Below are positions 7,773 through 16,845 of a DNA stretch of 36,995 bases, one piece after another. A model generated the notes under the pieces. That model saw only the letters and a list, made by a program, of their open reading frames with translations. It was not told the origin of the DNA and did no database searches. This DNA is from Planctomycetaceae bacterium (GTDB lineage: Bacteria > Planctomycetota > Planctomycetia > Planctomycetales > Planctomycetaceae): contig JAKFUF010000122.1 in NCBI GenBank assembly GCA_021732845.1, positions 1 to 36,995 of the forward strand. Direction: 5' to 3'. Position numbers and translations under genes: made by a program. Position 1 is the first letter of the stretch. Each line of letters begins with the position of its first letter.

Positions 7773-10106
7773 CTAAGACGCGCGTCTCAGAGGCAGCCGG
7801 CGCCGGATCCCGCGTGCCACCCGTCCCAGTTTGGAGCGGATCCTCCGATACAAAGTGAGAATTCGTACGGCCGGGACCCTGGCAACGGTGGCTTCCAACT
7901 GCTGCAGCCGGCCGCGAAGTTCGGCAAGTTGGCGATGGAGGTTGGCGTTCTCGCAATTAAGTTCCAAAAAACTTCTGTCTTGGCAGAGAATTTCGATTTC
8001 GGACAGGGACTTCGCCCACAGGCACTGGCCGCTTTCATAGAGCCGCTCCAAACGGCTGGGCAGATCCGCCGCGTTGTTTGGCGTGTCAACCGGAGAGATG
8101 GCATAAAACCGCCCGCGCCAGCCAATCAGGTTCCACCCGAGAAAGTCTTGCCGGATCACCAGTGCCGGCATCATTTGGATGGCATTTTGCACTTCGGCGA
8201 TCGATCGTCCCTGGACCCACTGGCCACAGGCGATCCAGGTCTTGACCTGCGGCCCGATCAGATCCAACCGCCGGACGCCGCCGATGTCCCGGGAAACTCC
8301 AATGATCCGCCCCGCGCCGGAGATGATGTTGAAGCCGAGGTAGTCCTCCACCAGCAGCTTTGGTTCTCGTGTCTGAATTTCCGTCTTGAGCCGATCCAGA
8401 GAGTCACTCTCGAGGCAAAGGTTGGCATCCTTCCATTCCGCCAGTTGTCCCGGCTGTTCCGCATGCAGGTCGACGGGACCCAGGATCTCGGCGAGCGCGA
8501 GGCTGCGGTCACGAAACGCGATCAGGTTGAAGCCAATGTACCCCGACTCACAGAGACGCGGCTGAAGGCTTGCCCGCAGTTCGTCCAGGGTGGCTCCGGC
8601 CAGGTACTGGCCGGCTTCGATCCAGTCTTGCCGCCTCTCGGTTGAGAGCTGGGAAAGATCGACACTTCCCAGACCCTGGGCCAGCGCATGGAATTTGTTG
8701 TTCCAGGCAATGATGTTGAACTGCCCAATGGACTCGACCAGCCGCGGCGCGGCGTGCTGGTCCAGCAGCACATACAGTGGATCCAGTTCAGCGGACTTGA
8801 GAACCTCACCACTTGCTTCCCACTTTTTCCACTGTTCTGGGCTGACCTCCGAGAGGTGCAGCGGCCCCAAAGACTGGGCGATCGCCCAATAAGCGCCGCG
8901 AAACCTCACGAGGTTGTAGCCGGCATGATCCGAGTCCATCAGCTTCGCGGACGACGAGACGATCGCGGCGCGGAGTTTTTCCAGTGATGGAGCCTGCAGA
9001 TGCTTTCCCTCGGCCTGCCAGAGATTGAGGCTGCGCTGCGGAACCGTTCGCCAGTCCACCGGCCCCAGCGACTCGGCAAAAGCAATGGCACCCGTGCTGG
9101 TCGTCAACAGGTTGTAACCGCAGAATCCCGAGTCGGTGAGTTCGGCGGGCGGGCGCTCGGCAATCAGCCCCAACTCTCCAGAAAAGTCGCCCAGACAGCG
9201 GAGCGTTGAAGCCGAGGGCGGCACAAGTTCCGTGGTCGAGGCCGTGGCCGCTCTTGTGGAACCGAGACTGACAGACGGATACCCGAGCGACAGCCACTGG
9301 TCCTGCAGTTCGGGGGACATGAACATCGCATACAGATCGCGCTGCCAGGGTGGCCAGTGGCCAAAAATCTCCTGGGCACTGGCAAAGCCCTTTCCCTTGC
9401 GGTGGCTGTTCATGCTGCCCTGAGCCACATGTCCCGCGAGGTCGCAGTCGGCGTAGCTCAGGCCGGTCAGCGATTCGCAGAATTGCCGGAGGCTTTCGAC
9501 ATCGGTGGTGATCTGTTCCATGCAGACATTGGGCCACGGACTGCTGGCCAGGTCCCGGGCGGCGCTTGACGCGCTGAAACAACTGACCACCGTGGCCAGA
9601 CCCAACATGGGGTCGGGGCATTCGACGAGACGGGCTTCCGGGCAGTGAGCCACCGCGTCCTTCAGGAGCTGCCGGTAGTGTGCGGCGAGATCCGGCTGCT
9701 GCTCCGCCGAGCGGACCAGCGCGATGTGGGAGTCGATATAGCTGACCGGGTGCCGGGTGAGATTGATGATCTGGATGCCGTCCAGAGATTCACCGGCGGC
9801 CTGCCGGCGCTGGAGTTCGTGAATCGTGAACGAGTGGACGCTGCCATGCACCGTGGACTGGGGCGCGGCGGCGCGATAGGCCGCGAAAACCTCCTCCAGC
9901 GAGCTGTTGAGGTAAAAGTCCCGCAGTTCGTTGCCGTGGGTCAACGAATCCTGATCACTCCTGCGTGAGCTTGCCGCATGCGTGCTGTCCAGCGAATGCA
10001 GCGCGAACTTGCCATGGGCCGCGTACACTTGTGGATGCAGCGCCAGGGCGAAACTCACCCACCGGGTCGCGGAGAGTCCGGGAGTCGTCACGAGGAAGCG
10101 TGTCAT
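7773..10106 (-). CDS. Sulfotransferase-like protein with six tandem G(F/Y/W)N repeats
   Basis: A 777-residue protein in three parts. Residues 1-275 look like a sulfotransferase: TTPGLSATRWVSF (7-19) sits where the 5'-phosphosulfate loop should be, and INLTRHPVSYIDSHIAL (114-130) resembles the 3'-phosphate element (R-x-P...S). The SMNSHRKGKGFASAQEIFGHWPPWQRD segment (231-257) is typical of the C-terminal end of such domains. Residues about 323-712 are six tandem copies of a roughly 66-residue module with cores at GYN 330, GYN 396, QFN 462, GFN 525, GFN 591 and GWN 657. Most continue into A-x-A(Q/E)-x-LG-x-(V/L)-(D/H). Residues 713-745 form a short coiled coil, and the last 30 residues are Arg-rich (YRRIRSKLGRVARGIRRR). 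It starts 20 nt after the fusion gene on the same strand, so it is probably the last gene of that operon. The first loop departs from the usual GxPRxGTT, so activity is not certain. Confidence 0.85.
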   Translation of the reverse strand: MTRFLVTTPGLSATRWVSFALALHPQVYAAHGKFALHSLDSTHAASSRRSDQDSLTHGNELRDFYLNSSLEEVFAAYRAAAPQSTVHGSVHSFTIHELQRRQAAGESLDGIQIINLTRHPVSYIDSHIALVRSAEQQPDLAAHYRQLLKDAVAHCPEARLVECPDPMLGLATVVSCFSASSAARDLASSPWPNVCMEQITTDVESLRQFCESLTGLSYADCDLAGHVAQGSMNSHRKGKGFASAQEIFGHWPPWQRDLYAMFMSPELQDQWLSLGYPSVSLGSTRAATASTTELVPPSASTLRCLGDFSGELGLIAERPPAELTDSGFCGYNLLTTSTGAIAFAESLGPVDWRTVPQRSLNLWQAEGKHLQAPSLEKLRAAIVSSSAKLMDSDHAGYNLVRFRGAYWAIAQSLGPLHLSEVSPEQWKKWEASGEVLKSAELDPLYVLLDQHAAPRLVESIGQFNIIAWNNKFHALAQGLGSVDLSQLSTERRQDWIEAGQYLAGATLDELRASLQPRLCESGYIGFNLIAFRDRSLALAEILGPVDLHAEQPGQLAEWKDANLCLESDSLDRLKTEIQTREPKLLVEDYLGFNIISGAGRIIGVSRDIGGVRRLDLIGPQVKTWIACGQWVQGRSIAEVQNAIQMMPALVIRQDFLGWNLIGWRGRFYAISPVDTPNNAADLPSRLERLYESGQCLWAKSLSEIEILCQDRSFLELNCENANLHRQLAELRGRLQQLEATVARVPAVRILTLYRRIRSKLGRVARGIRRRLPLRRAS

Positions 10107-10126
10107 GTCCGTTGGTTCCCAGTGGT

Positions 10127-12346
10127 CTATGCGCAGCGTTGCAACGCGGTTTCGAGCCGATGCCAGACGCGGCCCATCTTCGGGTCGTCATGCAGCAGTG
10201 GCTTCCACAATTGTTCCCATTCCCTGGTCAATTCCCGCAGGGCTGCCGGCTGGTTCAAACCGTCGGCGTCGACCTCGATCGCCCGCCGGATCAGGCGGTT
10301 CACATGGCTGCAGCCTACATCGGCAACTTCCGCGACGGCTTTGACCAGCGCGTCATTAACAACGGTCGACCGCTCGACGTGGGTGCAGGACTGTTTGGGA
10401 AACGACTTGAAGTTGAATTTGCTGGCGTCGATGTTCGATTTGTTGAAGGCAAATCCGAACAGGTCGGCATCGCCCGTGCTGCGGTAGACCTCGCCGCGCC
10501 CAATGTATTCCGCCACCAGCCGTTGAAACGGGGAATAGTCCTTTGGGTTGAGATCTGGTATCGGCGGATATCCGAGCGCGGTCAGATAGCGGTCGAACCC
10601 GTGTTCACGGAACAAATCCATATGGGCCTGGACGAGACTGTTCTTCCAGTCTCCCACGATCCCCTTCCCCTGCCGAAAATTGTGCTTGTGATGCTCCATC
10701 GTGTTCACATGGTCCATCGGCCGCCAGATGCCGCGTGCCATGTCCGGCGAGACACTTCGACCGAGGGCAGTCCCCACGGCCTGGATCGTCGAGACCGGCG
10801 ACGTGATGAGATCTTCCCAGCGCATGACGGCATACCGTTCCTGCACAGGGAGAAATTCGTCGAGGTAATCGCGCAGGAAACGAATCAGGCCGGCGATGAA
10901 CTCCAGGTCGGTCAATTTGTAGAGCGCCAGACGCTGCCGCAGGTAGGTCTCGTCGGCCTCCGGCAGAAACCTCTGAATGTACTCGCTGGCCATGGCATTC
11001 AGCGAAAAGCACGCGGAGTTGACCGTTCCGATCGGATTGCGGATCGACGCCAGCCGGCGATACGAACCGAAATGCGGGTGGTCCGGCCAAAGCGCGGGCG
11101 CGGTATGCGAATGAACCACGGAGTAGTAATCGAGCACTTCGCGCGGATGCGTGGTGGTCATCAGGAAGTCGCCGCTGCCGCGAACGCCGAAGTACTTGCG
11201 GAAGCTGGCCAGTTCGGGATTCTGCTTGTCCAGCCATTTCGGCCCGCCGACCAGTAGGTGAAACTCACCATTGTAGATCAGGTCCGACGTAACACCCCTC
11301 CGCGCGAATTCGCGGGTGTAGAGTTGCGTGAGATACGCACTGGACATTTCCACGCACTTGTTGACCACGGGCTGCGGTGTGGCGGCAGGCCCCGCAGAGC
11401 TTTCAATGCCGCCGACAATCTGGATGAGCAGCGAGAAACCCGTCCGGGGCGCGCCGATCACCAGCGGCTTGGTGTTCATTGCCGGTTCAAGGGCAACGGG
11501 TGCTGATGAGGCAACGGCCTCTGGGCTTGGCGGAGGGGGCTCGGCAATGCTCGACGTCTTCGGCCGCACCTGGGATACATCCGCCTCCGCACAAAGCTGC
11601 GCGTGGCCTAACACCACGGACGGCGGCAGATTGTGCTGAAAGGTCCGCTCAAAATTCAGATACGATGCATCGTAGTTATAGTTGATCTCGCGGAATTCTT
11701 TTTGGAAATAGCGGCCAAGCCGGTGGTGATAGCGCGACTTGAACAGTTCAAAATCGGCCTCCCACGAACCGCCTTTGAACTTGAACCGCGACGCCTCCCC
11801 AACTTCGGGCCGCGTCTCCTCCATGATGCGCACCGATTCGAGGGGCGCGCATTTGCCGCCCGCGAGCCAGATCCGCATCCCCAAATCCACATCACCCCAG
11901 CCGACTTTATAGGTCGGGTCGAACCATCCGCCGACGTGGTCGACACTCCTTCTGGAGACGGCCGGAAAATTTGCATAGTACAGGCCATAAGCCGTGCCGA
12001 TCTGCTGCGACATGTACATCCACATTCCGCCGGCAAACGGAAAGCAGGCGGCTTCGCGGCGACGCACCTCATCGACCAGAATCTCGCCGAAATTCTTGTC
12101 CACGAACCGCGTGTCGGGACTGAGGGCGACGATGTAATCTCCGACCGTATGGGCAAAGGACAGCGCGTGCGCGGGAAGGTTGCCAATCCTCCCGTGTTCC
12201 TGGATGTGCCGCACATTGGGGCCGGTGACCGGCACGGGCGAGACCACCACCAATTCGTAGGGAGTCTTTCCGATCGACTCCTCAAGATGAATGGCGAACT
12301 CCAGCAGGCGTTCTGGAGACAGAGACGTGCATGTAAATGAGATCAC
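10127..12346 (-). CDS. GT2-type glycosyltransferase fused to a sulfotransferase
   Basis: A 739-residue two-domain enzyme. Residues 1-245 look like a GT-A glycosyltransferase: VALSPDTRFVDKNF (73-86) at the donor-metal position, and GGWFDPTYKVGWGDVDLGMRIWLAGG (139-164), which resembles the galactosyltransferase C-terminal WGxEDxDL motif. A Pro/Ala-rich linker follows (about 262-290). Residues about 291-640 are a sulfotransferase domain: PLVIGAPRTGFSLLIQIVGG (294-313) carries the PAPS 5'-loop, SIRNPIGTVNSACFS (434-448) the 3'-phosphate element, and NFRQGKGIVGDWKN the late substrate/PAPS segment. It probably adds a sugar and then a sulfate to the same glycan, but that is inference. The start is a GTG at 12346 with AGGA upstream. 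A 244-nt gap separates it from the preceding gene, where a second promoter is possible. The last coding position is 20 nt from the next gene. Confidence 0.88.
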   Translation of the reverse strand: MISFTCTSLSPERLLEFAIHLEESIGKTPYELVVVSPVPVTGPNVRHIQEHGRIGNLPAHALSFAHTVGDYIVALSPDTRFVDKNFGEILVDEVRRREAACFPFAGGMWMYMSQQIGTAYGLYYANFPAVSRRSVDHVGGWFDPTYKVGWGDVDLGMRIWLAGGKCAPLESVRIMEETRPEVGEASRFKFKGGSWEADFELFKSRYHHRLGRYFQKEFREINYNYDASYLNFERTFQHNLPPSVVLGHAQLCAEADVSQVRPKTSSIAEPPPPSPEAVASSAPVALEPAMNTKPLVIGAPRTGFSLLIQIVGGIESSAGPAATPQPVVNKCVEMSSAYLTQLYTREFARRGVTSDLIYNGEFHLLVGGPKWLDKQNPELASFRKYFGVRGSGDFLMTTTHPREVLDYYSVVHSHTAPALWPDHPHFGSYRRLASIRNPIGTVNSACFSLNAMASEYIQRFLPEADETYLRQRLALYKLTDLEFIAGLIRFLRDYLDEFLPVQERYAVMRWEDLITSPVSTIQAVGTALGRSVSPDMARGIWRPMDHVNTMEHHKHNFRQGKGIVGDWKNSLVQAHMDLFREHGFDRYLTALGYPPIPDLNPKDYSPFQRLVAEYIGRGEVYRSTGDADLFGFAFNKSNIDASKFNFKSFPKQSCTHVERSTVVNDALVKAVAEVADVGCSHVNRLIRRAIEVDADGLNQPAALRELTREWEQLWKPLLHDDPKMGRVWHRLETALQRCA

Positions 12347-12590
12347 GGCGACATCCTGGTTGCCATTGCTGAGTTGACCACCACGCGCGGCTGGCCAGGC
12401 GGCGCGTCCTGCTCACTTCATTGGGGAGACTCTCCGAATTTCGATCCATCGGTCTGGCAGTAATGGGGCGTTTCGACTCGAGCGGCGTTCTTGCATTGCA
12501 TACGCCCAATTGGCATCAGACTTGGGCGGCAGAATAACAGTTGACTTGGTACCTGACTATCCATGATCCTGCAAATCAATCGGCAGCAAA

Positions 12591-14192
12591 CTATCCAACG
12601 GCTCGAGGTGGCAAGGATCGGAGGATTGTCTGTTTGAGCTGATCTGGAGAGGGTGGCAGGCGGATGAAGTCCTTTGCGGGAGGGGACTGGAGCCGACCAT
12701 CAACAACTCCGTGGACGTCGACTGCCCCCAACGTCTGTGCGACAGCCACATACTCGCCGCTGCAGTAGACAATATTGAAGCCCTGGAATGCTTCGACGAG
12801 TTGCGGGGGAAGGTTTCGCAGCAGCGTGTTGTTGCAGAGGGCCTCGATCCGCTGTCGCAACTGGTTTTGCGGACTCGACGCGATCAGGTATAAGTCCCCC
12901 GCGGGAGCGGGAATCTTGCCCTGAAGGACGGCGACGACATCCAGCGCGCCGAGGCTTTGCGCCACCGCAACCCATTCCTCCTTCCAACGGATAATGTTGA
13001 ACCCCAGGTAGCTGTCAACGATTCGCGGAGACTTTAGATTTTCCTGTTTCGCGGCCTGCAGTTCGTTGATCCGCGCCTTGAGCTGTTCCAGCGGTGCGGC
13101 CAGGACGACGAACAGATCCTCGGGAGGCTTGGGCACGCGGCCAGAGAGAATTGCGTCGACATCAAGTCCTCCACATTCCTGAGCCACGGCGACCAGGGCG
13201 GAGCCGAGCTGGACGATGTTGAACGAATCGTACATCTCGACGAAGGTTGGCTGCGGAGCACGAATCAGTGGCCGACACTCCGTTCGTGTTTGGTCCGGCG
13301 TCCTCGCCGCGCGTCTGGCGACCCGCGGGTTCCCCGCGATGGTTGTGTCAAGCAGGTGTTCCAGGATGTCCTTCATCGGCATTGTTGTGCGATAGCGCTC
13401 AAGGGAGTCTTCGGCGTCCTGTTTCCAATCGCGTCCCAGTCGCTCCAGGCAGTACTGGGCAAAATTATCGGTCGCCCCCGCGATGGCGGCACAGTGTCCC
13501 TGCCGTGTTGGGATCGGCACGTATTCCGAGACGGCCCCCCGCCGCGCATGCAATAGCCGGCCAAGCCGCGTGGGAGAAGGAATCGGCCATTGGGTTGACT
13601 GTCGAAAGTTGATCCCGATCCGGCATTGAGCGATGAATGCGGACAACTCGCTGGGAAGCAGCATCGTCTTGGGGGTGATGATCTTGCAATAGCGGCCGAG
13701 TTCCTCAAGCACCGCTTGTCGATGTGGGGTCAGCAGTCCATAGAACCCGAAGTCGAACTCCGGGTCCCAGCGGGCCTGATAGGGGATCAACAGATCGGAA
13801 TAACCCAGCTCCATGAAGCCCGTGGGAGCGAAGCGGGAGTAGTCGACCACGGAGTTTTCGATCATCGACCAGATGAAGGATGCCCCATGCGCGAGTTCTT
13901 CGAAGGCCCGCCACCGCTCCGGCCAGGGTGGATCCGATCTCCAGTTGAAACCCGTTCCATCAGGGATCTCGGTGCCCACGATCCCGTAAGTCACTCCGCT
14001 CTCTTTCAGTGCCGCCGCATGACCGCAGGCGGAGTTCTCCCAGATCAGGTTGATCGCGCCTGGTGCCAGTGTGCTCCCGGCAGTGACGTGATGGTTCAGT
14101 TCCCGGAAACCGGCTTCGAACCACTGAATCATGTCGTGCAGCGTAAGCTGCCCGACAGAATCATGATTGCCCACGAAGAAATGGACCCACAT
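12591..14192 (-). CDS. Glycosyltransferase-like protein with three tandem GFN repeats
   Basis: A 533-residue protein with no signal peptide. The first ~290 residues resemble a GT-B glycosyltransferase related to the CgeB group: FDFGFYGLLTPHRQAVLEELGR (146-167), the late CRIGINFRQSTQWPIPSPTRLGRLLHARRGAVSEY (190-224) and a terminal helix with ILEHLLD (276-282). The match is by layout, so the enzymatic class is moderate-confidence. Residues about 317-530 are three copies of the same module found in the sulfotransferase-repeat protein, with cores at FNI 324-326, 398-400 and 472-474 (74-residue period). Each is followed by AVAQ, then (S/T)LG-x-(L/V)DV in copies 2 and 3 and ECGGLDV in copy 1. The ATG has GGAGAG five nt upstream. 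It lies 78 nt after the GT-B/TPR gene on the same strand. Confidence 0.82.
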   Translation of the reverse strand: MWVHFFVGNHDSVGQLTLHDMIQWFEAGFRELNHHVTAGSTLAPGAINLIWENSACGHAAALKESGVTYGIVGTEIPDGTGFNWRSDPPWPERWRAFEELAHGASFIWSMIENSVVDYSRFAPTGFMELGYSDLLIPYQARWDPEFDFGFYGLLTPHRQAVLEELGRYCKIITPKTMLLPSELSAFIAQCRIGINFRQSTQWPIPSPTRLGRLLHARRGAVSEYVPIPTRQGHCAAIAGATDNFAQYCLERLGRDWKQDAEDSLERYRTTMPMKDILEHLLDTTIAGNPRVARRAARTPDQTRTECRPLIRAPQPTFVEMYDSFNIVQLGSALVAVAQECGGLDVDAILSGRVPKPPEDLFVVLAAPLEQLKARINELQAAKQENLKSPRIVDSYLGFNIIRWKEEWVAVAQSLGALDVVAVLQGKIPAPAGDLYLIASSPQNQLRQRIEALCNNTLLRNLPPQLVEAFQGFNIVYCSGEYVAVAQTLGAVDVHGVVDGRLQSPPAKDFIRLPPSPDQLKQTILRSLPPRAVG

Positions 14193-14270
14193 GGTGACTC
14201 TCCGAAAAACCGCGGCGCGCAGTTGGCCCTGCGCGGTGCCCGACAGTGATACTGGCCCGTGATCCTGTGT

Positions 14271-16748
14271 TCAGGCAGCGCGGCGCATGCCGAGCATTTT
14301 TCGTTGGGAGGCGACTTCTCCCAGCGGTTCGGCGGACTCGATCTCGCGAAGGAGGGTGGCGGGAATTGATGTGACAATCGCCCGGTCGAGTCGGATCGCT
14401 TCGCGGATGCCGCGGGCGGCCTCGGCGTGGTTTCCGCCCTCGGAATGAACTAGTGCGTACGACAGCCACAGGGCGGGGAACTCGGTGGCGTCGCACGGGT
14501 GCTGCTCGAACAACCGGCGGGCGGCGGCGGGCGATTCCAGGCGGGAACGGATGCCTGCCAGTGACAACAGCGCGCTGTCGCGGATCATCCGTTCAATGGC
14601 CCGCAGGTGTCCGTGGTTTCGATCTTTCACATGCTCCATCACCGACAGCATCATCTTCTCGTAGGCGAACGAGTCGTCCTGGAATTCACGCCAGAACAGC
14701 AGGTCGTTCACCTTGTAGTGCAGCGTGTGGTCGGTCAGCACGCGTTCGAAGGCTTCGGCGGCGGCCGCCTCGTCTCGATTCTCCAGGTGCAGACGCGCCA
14801 GGTTAAAGAGCGCTGCCATTCGATCGGGATAAAGCCGGGTCAGGCGTTGATAGCGCGAAATCGACTGGCCGAGGCACTTCGCCGCGCGGGCAGACAGCGG
14901 CTCGGCAACGGCTTCGATCGCCTCACACGGCTCGTCCGGTGACCGTGGCTCAACGGCGCGTGGCTGCACAGTCGGCTGCCTGACTTCGAAGCCGGCCAGC
15001 TTTCTCGCCACCCGGACCAGCAGCGACCCGCCTGGAAATCGACGGCCAATCCGGCCGAGTTTGCGGGCAATGCGGCGGCGAAGGCCGACGGGCGGCTGTG
15101 GTGCTTCCGGAGTCGGAGCGGCAACGACGGGTTCGCGAGCGGCGGTCTCCACCGGTTCCGGCGGCAGTGGACAGCGTTTCTCCAGCAGGTACGAGTAGAG
15201 CCACGACTCCCCCACGGCGTCGAGGTGTTCATACCGTTCCGAGTCCTGCCAGCGCTGGCGGAATCCGGCCTGCAAGGCTGCCAGTTTGGGAACGGAATGT
15301 TCGAAGGCCCCCATGATCCGCTCGGGCGACCGGTTGGGCCAACGCATTTCAGAGAACACCGGCTCGCGGGCGCGTTGATGCTTCTGGAGGTTCTGCGTGA
15401 GCAGGAACGCCAGAAAGTGGTAGTACCGTTCGATGCAGTTCTCGAGGCTGAACACCTTGGCCACGCGGCGGCTGCCGTTGCGGGCGTAGGCGCAGTATTT
15501 GTCGTCCCATTGCTCGATGACCCGCGTCAGCACATCCATCGCGTTGTGCGGCTGATAAGGGATCGCCCCCTCTTCCTCCGACAGGAACAGGCCCAGTTCT
15601 CCGCCTTCCTGATACACGGCGCAGGTGCCGACACTGATCGCTTCAATGGCCCGGCCGTTGATCAGCCCCCAGCGATGCACATAGGTGAATGTCGCCTTGG
15701 CCTGTGACAGCCGCTGGTAGTAGTCCTCGGGAGAGGTGTAGCCCTCGAGCATTTCCACCTGGTATTGGGCGGGCAGTTGCGAGACATCGAACAGGTACTG
15801 GGCCTTCTGCCGGGACAGCGTGAACAATGAACCAGACACGAAGACGTCGATGTCGCGGCGCGGACCACCGCAGCCACGGGGACTCTTGCCGACGCCCAGA
15901 AGCTTGGGAAAGACGAATGCCGCCGATCCCGTCAGTCTGCGGAAGTCATCATGGTCAGCACTGCCCAGGGCAATGGTGGCGTCGAACTGTTTGAGGAAAT
16001 GTCCGCAGTGATGAAAGTGGCGGTCGAAATCCTGGGTGTGGCAGATCGTCGGAAACGGAGCCTTTTCAATGCCGATCGGCGGCGGGTAGTCCTCGACCAT
16101 GTGCGACAGGAACAGGTCGGGCATCCATCCGGCCGGCAGCGCCGCCATCACTTCGTCGAAGGTCGTCGTGTGGTCGATCACCACGTCACAGCCGCTCCAG
16201 TATCCCACCGTCTTGATGTCGGCCTGGGGTATGGAGCGGAACGCTCCCACGATGTCATAGTCGGGGCATCCGGGATCGTCCCGTCCCTGGAGCAGGATGC
16301 GGATCTTGGGCCGGCGGATCAGTTGTTCCAGGTGCCTTGCCTGCGGCCCATACACAGGGTCGATGATCCCTGACAACAGCGCCGTCGCGCGGGCGTCATG
16401 GGCCAGCCCCCACAGGGCAAACGCGGCAAAGAAGCGGGCGCGGGGCGAAGGGTGGCCTTCCACCAGTGGCAGCCCCTGCTCGTGAATCCCCAGGAGAATC
16501 AGGGCGCAGCCCTTCAGCTCGCCAGACTCCGCCAGTTGAGCCGCGCGGGTGTAGTCACCCGCTGCAAAGGCCACTTCGGCTGCCTGCTCATCGCGGGTCA
16601 TCCAGTCGGGAATCGCCAGGGTCGCCGGCCGCTTGAGTCTGGAATCGATCCGTTCGTTCCGGTCATCCGGATCAATCGCAGAGTTGTCCTCGATCCAACG
16701 GAAATCTTGCCGCATATCGATGGCGGAGCTGGTGTCGCGTTGTTGCAT
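14271..16748 (-). CDS. GT-B (CgeB-like) glycosyltransferase with C-terminal TPR region
   Basis: An 825-residue protein, first gene of the minus-strand glycan block. Residues about 50-140 are helical, TPR-like (FAAGDYTRAAQLAESGELKG). Residues about 147-450 look like a GT-B glycosyltransferase of the CgeB/Glyco_trans_1_2 type: IRILLQGRDDPGCPDYDI (149-166), DLFLSHMVEDYP (211-222), DIDVFVSGSLF (299-309), then NGRAIEAISVGTCAVYQEGGELGLFL (364-389), where GT-B enzymes bind the nucleotide donor. A Pro-rich linker (about 527-553) and an Arg-rich stretch (LRRRIARKLGRIGRRFPGG, 556-574) follow. The end (about 625-760) contains TPR-like helices (ALFNLARLHLENRDEAAAAEAFERVL, 646-671). The ATG at 16748 has GGAG five nt upstream. 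A candidate promoter with a palindromic spacer lies about 100 nt upstream, divergent from cstA. Confidence 0.87.
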   Translation of the reverse strand: MQQRDTSSAIDMRQDFRWIEDNSAIDPDDRNERIDSRLKRPATLAIPDWMTRDEQAAEVAFAAGDYTRAAQLAESGELKGCALILLGIHEQGLPLVEGHPSPRARFFAAFALWGLAHDARATALLSGIIDPVYGPQARHLEQLIRRPKIRILLQGRDDPGCPDYDIVGAFRSIPQADIKTVGYWSGCDVVIDHTTTFDEVMAALPAGWMPDLFLSHMVEDYPPPIGIEKAPFPTICHTQDFDRHFHHCGHFLKQFDATIALGSADHDDFRRLTGSAAFVFPKLLGVGKSPRGCGGPRRDIDVFVSGSLFTLSRQKAQYLFDVSQLPAQYQVEMLEGYTSPEDYYQRLSQAKATFTYVHRWGLINGRAIEAISVGTCAVYQEGGELGLFLSEEEGAIPYQPHNAMDVLTRVIEQWDDKYCAYARNGSRRVAKVFSLENCIERYYHFLAFLLTQNLQKHQRAREPVFSEMRWPNRSPERIMGAFEHSVPKLAALQAGFRQRWQDSERYEHLDAVGESWLYSYLLEKRCPLPPEPVETAAREPVVAAPTPEAPQPPVGLRRRIARKLGRIGRRFPGGSLLVRVARKLAGFEVRQPTVQPRAVEPRSPDEPCEAIEAVAEPLSARAAKCLGQSISRYQRLTRLYPDRMAALFNLARLHLENRDEAAAAEAFERVLTDHTLHYKVNDLLFWREFQDDSFAYEKMMLSVMEHVKDRNHGHLRAIERMIRDSALLSLAGIRSRLESPAAARRLFEQHPCDATEFPALWLSYALVHSEGGNHAEAARGIREAIRLDRAIVTSIPATLLREIESAEPLGEVASQRKMLGMRRAA

Positions 16749-16845
16749 GAGAACTCCACCAGCAAGAATGCGGGCCTTGATCCCTTCGGCTTAAAAGGCG
16801 GAATCCTGAGAAATAGACTCAAGTTCGCCCCCCCAATGGTGCGGA

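Noticed and set aside
9965-11257. 430-residue plus-strand frame opposite the two sulfotransferase genes
   Set aside because: Overlaps the strongly supported minus-strand fusion gene and part of the next one, and shows no motif. Its composition is that of an antisense shadow.
12503-12528. 7-bp hairpin (CGCCCAA...TTGGGCG) between the GT-repeat and fusion genes
   Set aside because: Short stem with a 12-nt loop and no T-tract; too weak to call a terminator.
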